Shown: positions 50,500 through 61,423 of the stretch, piece after piece | Position numbering within the stretch: the stretch's first letter is position 1 | Layout of the letters: every line of letters starts with the position of its first letter | Assembly (NCBI GenBank): GCA_010909165.1 | Contig: MU008170.1 | Span: forward strand, 1,240,001 to 1,304,000 | Direction of reading: 5' to 3' | From: Anthoceros angustus | Taxonomy: Eukaryota > Streptophyta > Anthocerotopsida > Anthocerotales > Anthocerotaceae | Length of the DNA stretch: 64,000 bases | Made by a program: the position numbers and the translations under genes | The notes under the pieces: generated by a model | Told to the model about the DNA's origin: nothing | The model's database searches: none | Seen by the model: the letters and a program-made list of their open reading frames with translations, nothing else

Positions 50500-53400
50500 A
50501 TGGATCCGATGCTGTTGCCTATCGTCGCTGGCCTGGCTGCAGTTGGCCAGTGTCATAATAGTTTGAGAGTCAAGGAGGACTCCGAGATCACCAGTGAACA
50601 GACGCCTTCTTCGAGCAATGTGGACAGGGAGACCGCATCTCATGTTGTTGGCCCTGACAGGCAGCCAGTTACTGATGCAGGTGTCGGAGGTGGAGATCCG
50701 GGTAAAAACAAGGAAGCAGTATTTGAGACTGGTAGCTCGAGCAAGGTTGGCAGCAGCAGCAATAAATCCGCCCCTGACACCAACGTGAGCGACGCCGATG
50801 GTCCCCGCAGCGAAGAAGATGAGAATATGTCAGCAGGTGCACTGCCCGTTGTTCCTGAGAATGATTCGAAGGAATCCGAATTTGGCATTGGCTCTGGTTC
50901 CGCACCTGACGTTGGCGCTGATGAGAACAAGACACCGGCTATGGCTCTGCTTCAAACACGAAATAAGAAGGTCGGACGTGGAAAGCCAGATACACCCTGG
51001 CCACTCCCCGAGACCACTGTTTCAATCAAGGATGTCCGCCCCAGCGCTGAATCTTCCGTCTCCGCATCTGGTTCTCGCTCTCCCTCAAGCGAAGATGGTA
51101 GCTCCAGCGGCGATTCAGAACGAGTGAGGGATGAGATTGGTAAGATGAATGTTGAAATGTTGAGAGAGGTGATGCGACATGCAGATCAATTGAAAAGTGC
51201 TCAGGTCAAGGACGAGAGTCACTTCCCATCTGGCGTGAGCTCTGCTTCAAGAGAAGATGGTAGCTCCTCAGGCACTCAAGCTGAAAAAGAGTTGGAGGGC
51301 TCACTCGTAGAGCGCGCAAGTGTGCCAAGTGAGCCAATACCAAGCTTGCCACTGAACCTGCCAAGTTCAAGCAAGAGTGCCAGTGGCCGGGTAGCGGACT
51401 CTGATGTGAGAGCCGAGGATGATGCCAGTGAAGCTGTGCCCGTTGATAGCAAGCCGACAGAAGGTGAAGGGACTAGTACTGGAATGATGAGTCCGCCTCA
51501 GACAAGCAGCCTCCAGCCGAAGCACTGGAAACGGCGGAAGGTGGAAGGGAGCGAGTCAAACACCTCCGAGGGTAGTAGCCCAGGAGGGGCTTGGCACGAT
51601 TTTGCTGAAGCTGAAAAGATCCCAGGAGGTGGCAATCAACCAGCAGATGTAGGGTCTGGCTCTCCCACGAGCGCAATGCCATCCGGCGCTTCACCTGATA
51701 CAAGTGTGGAAGGCCAAGGCGAAGTGCGTGAGTTGATACCTGAGAGAGAGGCGGCATCTGTCTTGGATTCTGAGAAACCACCTGTTAGTGACACAACTGG
51801 AGACGGTGGGGAGGCAGGGAGTCCGCTGGAGCAATGCGCCCGACTTCGCGACCGGTCCCAAGTCCTTGAGGGACTGCATCGAAGATGCTCCCCGACTGTC
51901 AAAAAGGATGACACTAGTCGTACTCATGAATCTGCCTCGGTCTCCTATGCCAAAGACGTGGCTGACGTGCCTTCATGCTCCCGTGAAGAGGCCGAAACTA
52001 CACAAGAAGGGAGCAAGCCAGAGAGAAGTGATTCCGACGACGGCAGCGATTCCGCGCCTGGCTTGGAGGCCGACGAACCACCTGGTACTTTCCCAGGTGT
52101 GGAATGTGAAGGGGCTGGGAGTGGAAGCCACGCTCAGTTTGTTCCCACGGCTATCGACAATGACACCGGTAGCCTTCTAGGTGCAACAGGTTCCGATTTG
52201 ACGGACAACAGTATCGGTGGATCTGCCCTTACAGATGACGATACTTCCCAGAGCAAAACAGTGCTCAAACGACAGAGGGGAGATTCTTCCGTCAGAAGCT
52301 GCGAGCCCTGGGGTCCCGCAGTAAGTGCAGGAAGTAGGTCAGGAGAGTCCTACGCCACTGCAGACTTGGGGGAGGAGGTTGAAAGCTCTCTCAAAGCTTT
52401 AGCATTGTCGGGATCTCTGCAGGGCATTGTCGAAGGCATGGATGAACCGAGGGATGACCCTGTTCCAACCACCTCGTATTCTGCCGATTTGAGCATCTCG
52501 GTGTCTCCGAAAACTTTGGTAGGCGTGAATACGTCCAGTTCAACGAGCGTTGCAGAAACCAGGAGCGCACCAAGTTCTCCTGTCAGAGGGAGTGACGGAA
52601 GGGTGGACGATGGCGGCAGGCCTGTTTCAGAAAGCCTGATCGCACCGAGTTCTACTTTCAGAGAGGATAAGGGAAGGGTGGAGGATGACGGCAGCCGTGT
52701 TGAAGGAAGCCCAAGTATTGAGGAAAGGTCGGAAGGCTCTGGCAACTCACGAAGTTCAACGGAGAGTTTGGGAGGTGTGAATACGTCCAATTCAAACAGC
52801 GTTGCAGAAACCAGGAGCGCACCAAGTTCTACCGTCAGAGGGAATGACGGAAGGGTGGACGATGGTGGCAGGCCTGTTGCAGAAAGCCTGATTACACTGA
52901 GTTCTACTGTCAGAGAGAATGAGGGAAGGGTGGAGGATGATGGCAGGCGTCTTGAAGAAAGCCCCAGTACTGAGGAAAGGTCGGAAGACACTGGCAGCTC
53001 TGTGGCCTCTCGCTTGCACATGGAGGAACTCCGACGAATCGGAGGATTAATGAACTACACCGGGGAGACAGTTACCTACATGGGATCAGAGAGCCACAAA
53101 CCTTACAAGCGCTGCATTTCTGCCCTCTTAAGGGGGTTTCTGGTTGGGACAGGGCTCCAGGGAGCCATCTCACTCATTTCCATTCTTGACAGACTGAGAC
53201 GTCGTGCATCCAAGAGGTGACGGCCATTCCTGGCATGTTATCCATTGAATCAGACATCAGCATGTTCTGGAATGTAGTTGTTCGTCACTCTGTCTTTTGA
53301 GTTGATGAAGTGAGTGTTGGGACTCTCTGATACAGGTCAACTGCTGGACTGAAACCCATTGAAGATACTGTTATAGCAGGTGTGAAGGAATCTTTGCGAT

Positions 53401-55701
53401 ACGGTATGTTTGTCGGCACGTATGCAGGCAGCTTCTGTACAGTTGATGAGCTCTTGGCAGCCGCATTTGGTGGTCCTAGGTACCGGACTCCCCTAAAACT
53501 CTGCCTGATGAACGTTGTGCACATTATGGTCCCTTGACACTTTTTGGTCTGCTTGTGTTCTTCCAAATTTCTTGTCGTGAAGTGCAAAGTGGAGGAAGCT
53601 AGTTGCTGGAGCGCTTGCTGGCCCTTCGTTACTTCTAACCGGAGCAGAAAACACAAGCACGGCATTATATATCCTTGTGAGGGCTGCAGTTCTTGCAGCT
53701 CGAGCGGGTATATGGAGTAGTAATCTGGGCTGGCTTTGTCGCCCCTTGACATGGAGACATGGGGATACGTTTCTGATGTGCTTGTCATCATCTCAGATCT
53801 TGTACGTCCTCTTACTCAAATTTGTCGTGCCTGAGCTACCATTCTCGGTATGTGCTGCTACCCTTTTTAGTTTTCCTCTGGACCTTCTTGATTTCCTATT
53901 CATTGCCGCTGGTTTTCCGTTCAGATGGTCATGGATAATGAAGCCAAGCAGTCTACCTTCATCATACGTGTCATTTATCAACAAACTGGGAAACAAACAT
54001 CCCTCTATTGTCAAAGGAATTCAGGAGATTGCTCTGAAGCAGAGGCCATTGCCAAGTCTCCCGGAGATTCGTGATCACTACTTGCGTGAAGGATCAGACA
54101 TTGATTTCGACCCACATATGGAGATCCCTTGTACTGTGAGTCCCACACATGCGCCACTGGGAATTATGCCTAAATGGGATCGCTGCAAAGCAGTGTGGTC
54201 GATTATTGCTTTTGCTTGTTTGCAGTTTGACATGCAGTATGTAAGGCACGCGCAGCATGACGAACTTGTGGGGTGTTTTATGGGCAGATCGTTCATGGAA
54301 GTCGAAGCTGTCTAGCACATGGTCTCTCGTACTTTCTGGGGGCCTACATGCGAGCCATTCCTGTTTACATTCCAGTGCACATTGCGGGGTCACTTTTCGT
54401 GCACAGAGCAAACCTGTTCAGAAGGTAAAAACATTTCCGCATACTATTTTCTCCATGTGTGAAGCTGAATGTGGGAGGCATTCCCAAGATGTCTGTGGGA
54501 TAAATACCAAGGAGGAGGCACGTCAGGCCCCCTTTTTAACGTTATGGTCTTCGTTAGGAAAGGGAACACACAGAATGGCACAGACGGGATGTAAAGCCAA
54601 GTGATCATGTAGACCTTGGTGGGGAGGATGCGCAAGGGGTTGCTCCAAAACCTCCATGGCATCCGAAATGGTAACGGAAGCCTTTCGGGGGTCCTCTTGC
54701 GCCTTGTCCTTCGATGTCCCATATCCTCCTGGCCCGCCTTTTACCCTGGTTCTTCCAGACTCCGCCTTCTCCTACCACCCCCCCTCCTTCAGACCCCATC
54801 CGTCCAGGCCTGTGTCGATAAAGTCTAACCTCGTCTGTGTTTACAACACTTGGGTACAACGACTAGCTTTTGCGGGTGGTTGAGAACCTCATCATTTGAA
54901 CTGTCATATGCTGTTTTCCTTTGACCTACTCTGCTGTCAAGGCACACTGAGGAAAATAGCTTGTCTACTGCAATGCACCTTTCAGGGGAACAAGACTGAT
55001 GTTCCTGAGGAAACTATCTCTGGGCATCGCAAGGTCCAGTCTGTTTCTTGCTGCTTATGCTGCATCGGCTTGGTACGTATCACAATCTACCTTCCATGTG
55101 CTGCTTTGGCTGTTTCAAGCGGTTGCTGGGTAGTAACATCGAGTAAGGCCTAAATGTGGATGTCAGGTTGTGGACGTGTGCTCTGTTTCGAGGCAGTGGA
55201 ACCTGCAGCCCTGCTTTGGTTGCAGCAGGCACCGTAAGTTCAATTCAGTCGATGCCCTTTGAAAGTGAGGCGGGGTGCTGTTTATTGTGTGGTGTGCTCA
55301 CAATGACGGAATTGATGCTGTGTGGGCAGTTCCCGACGGGTCTGGCTCTCCTTCTTGAGCAGAAGAGCAGACGAATGGAAATATCCATATATTGCTTATC
55401 ACGAGCCCTGGAGAGCTTCGCAATATCGGTGAGCGACAGCAAGTTTGCGCGAAGACATAATCTGACCACTCCGAAGCGCATTGATGTGGTTCTCTTCAGC
55501 TTGGGCGCAGCCATCATTATGCATTGTCATGGCATACCAGATCCAGAAGGCAAGATCATCCGGCCGAAGTACAGGAACGTGCTTAACTGGGTATTGGGAT
55601 CCGGTAGCATGCAGTGGGTGTTCGACCAGCCTTGTTTCAGACAAGTCTTTGCCCATTATTTCCCCCCTCCCCACCCAAGGCAGAGCCACTTACCAAGGTG
55701 A
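50500..55701 (+). CDS. TMEM135-like membrane protein with long disordered N-terminus
   Basis: Exons: 50500-53216, 53336-53479, 53583-53801, 53925-54135, 54288-54424, 54986-55072, 55167-55233, 55330-55701. Splice sites and phases agree; the total is 3954 nt, or 1317 aa. Residues 1 to about 880 are Ser/Glu/Asp/Gly-rich and look disordered, with an 84-residue internal repeat. The last ~430 residues form the conserved part. They begin with 'CISALLRGFLVGTGLQGAIS' and include 'AGVKESLRYGMFVGTYAGSF', 'SLPSSYVSFINK', 'MRAIPVYIPVH', 'LGIARSSLFLAAYAASAW', 'KSRRMEISIYCLSRALESF' and 'VVLFSLGAAIIMHC'. These match the plant TMEM135-like/Tim17-related family of organelle membrane proteins. TMEM135 in animals acts on peroxisomes, mitochondria and lipid storage; the plant role is not known to me. 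The start is the first ATG of the long exon; 5' exons may exist. A shorter start at 'MEELRRIGGL' (about 53020) would give an ordinary-sized protein. Confidence 0.85.
52521..52995 (+). repeat. Internal 252-bp (84-residue) duplication in the long exon
   Basis: 'gtgaatacgtcca' at 52525 recurs at 52777, and similarity continues through 'ggaagggtggacgatgg' and 'gaaagcctgat'. The period is a multiple of three and the reading frame is kept, so it duplicates the Ser-rich protein segment 'SSVRGxDGRVDDGGRPV'-type. Confidence 0.92.
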
Positions 55702-55993
55702 AGCGCTAACCAGAGAGGACTTTCAACTTGAGAGAAAGATGACCGGACAAGTAAGCCGCATGAGCCTCGTGGGATGAACAGCGATTTTGGTCGGAGGGAA
55801 CATGACATTCTTGCACGCCCTTCAAGTGGGGAATTTAACGTAGATGTATGATGTGATTTCCTGGCACTGGTGTGATTTTTCATCCGGAGCTTGGCAGTGG
55901 CAAGGGTGAGCGCCGGCGGCGTTCCTGGCAGCGCGCTGTGCGTGCATCTGGTGGTGGCTGTAGGCAGGGTTGTGATGGCGTAGCCCCGGGGAG

Positions 55994-57921
55994 ATGGGGG
56001 AGGCAGTGGGCAGTATTAGAGGTACCAGGTTCTCTGCCCGCTCCCGATGGTGGCGGCGCTACAGGATACTTGCGTGGACTACAACAGTTGCCATCATCTT
56101 GTCCATTTCCGCATCGCTCTTGTATGCGGGCTCCCTGTGCAGGGTGCAGTCGCTCTCCAGCTCCCGGGTGCTGCAGCTATGCTCCTCCGCGGACGGCACC
56201 GGCAGCGGCACAGGAGACGCCGATGTGGACGCGGACGGCGAGCCTGACTCCGACGACGGCCATGGCAGCGGCCTCAGCATCTACTTGATCCACAACGAGT
56301 TCGGGGCTCGGCAATATGCCTACGCGTTTCGCAACCTGTGCTACAACGGCAGCCACATGGTGTCCAGCGGCCGCGACTTGCAGTGCGTGGAGCCAGGCGG
56401 CAGCTTGGACGGCCGCATTGTGAGGGGAGTGCCGTGCTCCCAGCCGGCCTTCCCCGCCCTGGCCTCTCAGGTCCCCGCGGAATCCGACTTCTCCAACTTT
56501 TCCTTCTCGGCGGGCGCGTGGGCGTCCAGGCGGCCTGAGGCCCGGTGGATCCCGGGCACCAGCGCGGCCTTGCACCTGGGGCCTGCCACCACCAACGTGG
56601 CTCACTTCCTGGCCAGGGCCAACGTGCTCCACCTGCTCAACAACGCCACCCTGCCTGCCCTGCCCCAGCCCGTGCAGCGCTTCTTCCTCCTCCGCCACCG
56701 CATGCACACCCGCCTCCTGGACAAGAAGGTGGACCGCATCCACGGCTTCCACGGCGCGGATGGATTCATGGCCGTCGTCCTCGCCGACCTGCTGGCGTCC
56801 GCGCTCGGAGGCTCGCCAGACCAGCGTCCTCAGCATCCCCCGATTCCGACCCCTCACGACCTGGTCGGAGCCTCCTCCGCCGCCGGGGGCCTAGTTCACC
56901 TCGACCGCGCATTCTGGAACGCCACGGACCAGCACCCGCTCTGCTTCCGTTCCCTCCTCCTCTTCTCCCTGCTCAAGGTGAGGTGAGGTCCCAGTCGCGG
57001 GTCGTGACTGTTGCTGTGCCATGTCTGTTTCTTGATGTTCTTGTTTGTGTCCTCTTGTGCGGTCGCGTCGCTGTCGCCCCTGGCCTGACGCTGACACTTC
57101 CTTTGCACGGGGCCCACCTACCTCAGGGGGCGTACTGGCCCGGCGGGCCTCCCGTGGCCGACATCGTCCGCGCTAGGCTGAAGAAGAAGCTGCTGGGACT
57201 GGAGGACGAGCAGGCGGTTATCACAGGGGGATGGCCGGAAGCTGCCGGTGCCGAGCCCGCGCCGCTCAAGCTGCTCTACGTTTTCCGGAAGAACACGCGC
57301 AGGGTGTTTGCCAGCGCGAGCGAGGCCGCGTTTCGGGACTTCCTGGCCAGCCTGCCTGGTTACCGGCTGCGCGTCGTGGATTTCAAGCCGCTGCAATTCC
57401 GGGAGCAGTTCGCAGCTGTGCAGGAAGCGGATGTCGTCATCTCGCTTCACGGGGCCAATTTGGTGAATCCCACCACTTTCGGCAGAAGGAAGTCTGTTGT
57501 GGTGGAGATAATCCCGTTCAAAGTCGTGCATCGGATGTACGAGACGCAGGCCGTGAACACCGGCGTGCCCTACATGGCCGTGCGCTGCTCGCAGGGCCCC
57601 CTTCAAGACGGGGACGACGGCTTTCGTGCCCTGGACGGGGAGCACTGCATGGCCAATGCAAGCTGCAAGCAGTACTTTGTCCACACGCGTCACATAGACT
57701 TGACGGACGCTGAATTTAGCGACCTGAGGAGGGTGTTGCGGGTTGCGCACCTCCTGGTTTCCGGTATGGACGAGCAGGGCCTGTGGTCCCAGTCCGCGAT
57801 ACCTGCTCTCGCTGACTGCAACAGGTTCAGCAAAGGATATGATCCGTCCAATCCCAGCCCTTGGCTGAGCTACAGGTCTGCTGCTGACGATTCTGCGAGT
57901 CTGTGCTACATCCAGTCGTGA
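55994..57921 (+). CDS. GT61-family glycosyltransferase (type II membrane protein)
   Basis: Exon 1 is 55994-56977 and exon 2 is 57127-57921 (AAG/GTGAGG ... CTCAG/GGGGCG), both in phase, giving 592 aa. The protein has a short basic cytosolic tail, a membrane anchor at about residues 27-48 ('ILAWTTTVAIILSISASLLY'), a low-complexity acidic stem, and then a lumenal domain. The C-terminal signature 'VQEADVVISLHGANLVNPTT' followed by 'VVEIIPFKVVHRMYE' is that of GT61 (DUF563) enzymes. In plants these add xylose or arabinose to N-glycans, xylan or mucilage polymers in the Golgi. Motifs N-terminal to this include 'HLGPATTNVAHFLARANVLH'. Donor and acceptor sugars cannot be told from sequence. It lies 292 bp after the TMEM135-like gene, same strand, and is convergent with the SPX-MFS gene. 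Base composition is very GC-rich in exon 1, so antisense frames are open. Confidence 0.88.
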
Positions 57922-58148
57922 AGAGAAAGGATCTTCCGATTAGGAGGTGGATAGGTACCTGTTTTCCAACCGGGGTGCCCAGGCTTGTCACCCGAAAAAA
58001 ATCATGTACATCGACACGGTCACCTCATTCCTATATTACAAGCCAAGCTGCCTGCCCCCTGCCCTGTTCCTATGCCTTATTTAACGAATACACCAGCTCC
58101 TACTAGGCACTCCTCTACCTGAAAATGGATTCACAAAAGAATACGATA

Positions 58149-61100
58149 CTAAAAGAGGGAGTTGTATGTCGAGGATGTCAACACGATGGAGATGATGCCT
58201 ACCAACAGAGTAGGTAGCATGGTCACGTTCACCAGCTTCCTGTCGCCTAGAAAGCCTGACAGAGTAATTGCGGCATCAGCAAGCACTCTGGCCAGGGTTC
58301 CAGCCTCTGTTGACAACAAACCACCGTTGTATGTCCCTCGGGAAAGTCTGGAAGACATGACTTTGGAAAGCAGGGCCAGATTCACCCCTGCAAATATTGC
58401 CCACAACAACACAGTCACTGCGTGCTCTGCCTGCTGAATTGCCTCCTCCCATGGGGTTCTACAAGTGAGATCAGATATGGGGGGGGCGGGTGACTTACCT
58501 TCAAGTACCTCGGCTGCCACGAATATTAACAGAGCCCCCAATACATACTGGCCCACGGTGTATGGAATCATTCTGCCATAGCAGAGGCTCACCACGACTC
58601 CAACGCAGACAAAACCTTGGGAGAAGAGAAGTATTTGTCTGCACAAAGGCCAGCCACGAGTTCAGTTTTCTTCTGAAGCCACAGGCAACCAGAAGCTGTG
58701 GAGAAAGCGCCCTCAAGGCAAGGCCATCAAGTACCTGTCCTCAAACATGTTACTCAGATAGCTGCCAACAATCCAATTTACAGGCAGCACCGTCAGGCCC
58801 AGGAGAGCCAAAAACAGAGCCACTGAACCCGTGCCCCAGTGAAAATAGTATGCCGTCACAACACTGGATTCTGAGAGTAGAATCTCCATAGCGAACTTCA
58901 GCATAAAATATATGAATAACTGAACCTGCACAGAGAAAGAAACCATGTCACCAACTTGAGATTATAGATGCCCTCAGCCTTTATACATGGCATGAGGATA
59001 CAACCAACTCTTTCCCCAGAGATACTCCAACCATTCAGGTGAGTCTACCTTCACTGGTTTTGTTAGGAGTCTGCAAGCTTCAAAAATGGATGAAGCCGGT
59101 GCTTTTGAATCCATTTCATCCTCATTACTCTCCTTCTCCAAAGAATCCAACTCATCTCCAACAGAGCAAGATTTGGATAGTCCTGAATTCGAGAGAAGTG
59201 GTTCTGACAAGTATGCATTCGCCTCTCCGTGGAGCCCCCGCCCAGATTCATCAACCAGATCTGTCCGAACATCTACTCTCTGTTAGCAACTAGGGCAGGA
59301 GCCTACAAAAATTGTGTGCACAACCTGGCACACCTGCAAAGATGAAATGAACGGACCTTCCTTACCTTTGTCATTGCTTGATGACTCCTCCACGGGAGCA
59401 GGGATGTGATGCGGGGGCTCTTTAAAACCAAGAACGAGGAAGCCAAGATATACCAACCAGGCAACACCCATGATCCAACCTGGCAGGGTGTTTGAATTCA
59501 AGCTGAAACCGAAAACAGATGTATTGAACTTAAGCACTCCAGCCAGGGCAGGCCCGGATGCCATGCCCAGTGCACTGGCACTCACAAAGGCTGCTGAGGC
59601 TTTGAGCCGCTTTCTAACTGGAACACAATCACTAATATAACGTCTGTTGACAGCCCTTGCGGAACCAAACCTGCATAACAGTGCACAATCTCCAGTCAGA
59701 CCATCTCTGCTCAGCTCAAGCCATAGACTGAGGAAAGCAGCAAAGCTGCACCCATCCTGCTTTAGTCAACACTTTCCAGGCAGTGGGAGAAGCCAGATCA
59801 GAATAACATCTTACCCGCACAGCAACCGACCAATGAGAAGAATCGTCAACGAATCATAATCATAGGCAACAGCATAGAAAACGTTGCCTATGAGCAGCAT
59901 GACACTGCTAAATATAAGTGGTCTGAAATATGACCTATTAGACCAGGCACTGAAGTAGACGGAAGAAACCAGTTGGGCCACTGCCATAGATCCAATAATC
60001 GCCCCACAAAGTGTGGGTGCAGCTCCCAAGCTCAGGGAGTACTTATCAGCTGTTGGGACGATGATATACGTGTTGACCTGCTCAGGATACCAAGGCAGTT
60101 GTCAGTAGGCTTGCCTGTTCTCGTGGCACAGAGCCAAAAGGTTGGGCAATGCAGAAATTGATCACAAAATGCATTGACTGTTGGATCTGAACGAACCCGA
60201 ATGACAGTCGAGGATACTCACCATGTAAAGGAATGTGTTAGCAAGATTTAGGAAAACGGACATTCCATGGTACTCGACATCTGCTACTTCCTCTCCAGGC
60301 AATTGAGGCAGATCTTCAGGGACAACCAGCTGCTTTGAAAGGAAGCGCAGAAAGCTGGTGGAGTTGGTGAGTCTCTCTTGTGCAGCTTTTATGGATTCTA
60401 TCACAGGCTCCTGCGGTGACAAGATCAACCATCATCATGAGAATGCTACTGGTTAAGCATCTCAAGCTTCACACTGTAGTACATGAGATGATGAAATCCA
60501 GGTGGCCCAAACCAAGCTCCTACATGTAGAGGAAAGGAGTGAGGAGACTCGTAGTACTGAGAAATAAGTGAACCCCTCTCACTTTGCAGCTCCGCAAGGT
60601 TGTGGGCAATGGTCCCCACCATTGCACCAATTCCCTGTGAACAGCAGCAAATATTCAGACCTCCGTACCTGTTACTGGCAACGGGTCGTGGCTGCACTGG
60701 AAAAGCATCCGCAGAAGCAAAGAAAACCAACAAACGTGAAGCATGACAGCTCACCACATGACGGAAGACTTGCTGTAGTTGAGAGTAAGGGTGATTAGAC
60801 CGAGTTGCAACATAGTAATCAGTTAACCTGTAACCGACACGCTTATCAAACTTCTTCAGAATCTTTCTCAGGCCAGTTGCATTCATCTCCACGAAATGAA
60901 GCAACTTAAGCAAGTCCTGTCCCACGGCCCGGTACTCCTCCTGCAGCTGTGACATTCTACTTGCATCTTCTTCCTCTGCTCCTTCACGCTCGTCTCCAAG
61001 TCTTGCAAGGCGGGCAGCCAAATGGCCTTGCTTCTCCAACAAAAAAAGAACCGTTTTCTCCACCTGACAGCAAGAAGCCAAACCCATCACTTTCTAGATA

Positions 61101-61423
61101 CCACAATACAGCAGCTAGTACTGCCACTCCAGGCACGGGACGTGAACAAGCAAGTACCTGCCGGTCCAACAACTCTGAAAAATCCTTCAGGATGTGCTCC
61201 CGGGATGCAGGATCCCGTCTGGCTTGCTCTGCATAGTTCCTCAACCGCTTCTTTATCATCTTGTACTGAATATAGTAGCTGCCACGCACAAAACACCCTG
61301 CCATCAGACGTGGATTCGTTGTCTCGGTCAAGGATCAAACATGCACTGAGAGGCCCTCACTGTAACTTACTCCTTCCATTCTGGAATCTGACGCTCTCTG
61401 AGCTTATTCCCAAATTTCACCAT
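58149..61423 (-). CDS. SPX-MFS vacuolar phosphate transporter (PHT5/VPT type)
   Basis: Exons in transcript order: 61423-61371, 61278-61158, 61063-60755, 60634-60524, 60410-60222, 60077-59815, 59670-59366, 59275-59049, 58925-58735, 58638-58499, 58387-58149. They total 2148 nt, or 715 aa, with every junction GT-AG and in phase. The SPX domain (residues 1 to about 150) starts '[16 protein letters not shown]' and has '[18 protein letters not shown]' and the lysine cluster '[11 protein letters not shown]'. These are the inositol-pyrophosphate-binding surface. The MFS part has about 11 membrane helices, with '[19 protein letters not shown]', '[20 protein letters not shown]', '[17 protein letters not shown]', '[14 protein letters not shown]' and '[20 protein letters not shown]'. 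PHT5/VPT proteins load phosphate into the vacuole. A hydrophilic loop of about 110 residues separates the two MFS halves. Two P1BS-type sites lie upstream. Confidence 0.96.

Noticed and set aside
52350-53021. 223-codon minus-strand Ser/Pro/Leu frame
   Set aside because: Antisense of the repeated Ser-rich segment of the TMEM135-like exon; no independent signal.
56177-56857. 226-codon minus-strand frame, Gly/Arg/Val-rich
   Set aside because: Antisense shadow of GT61 exon 1, caused by high GC.
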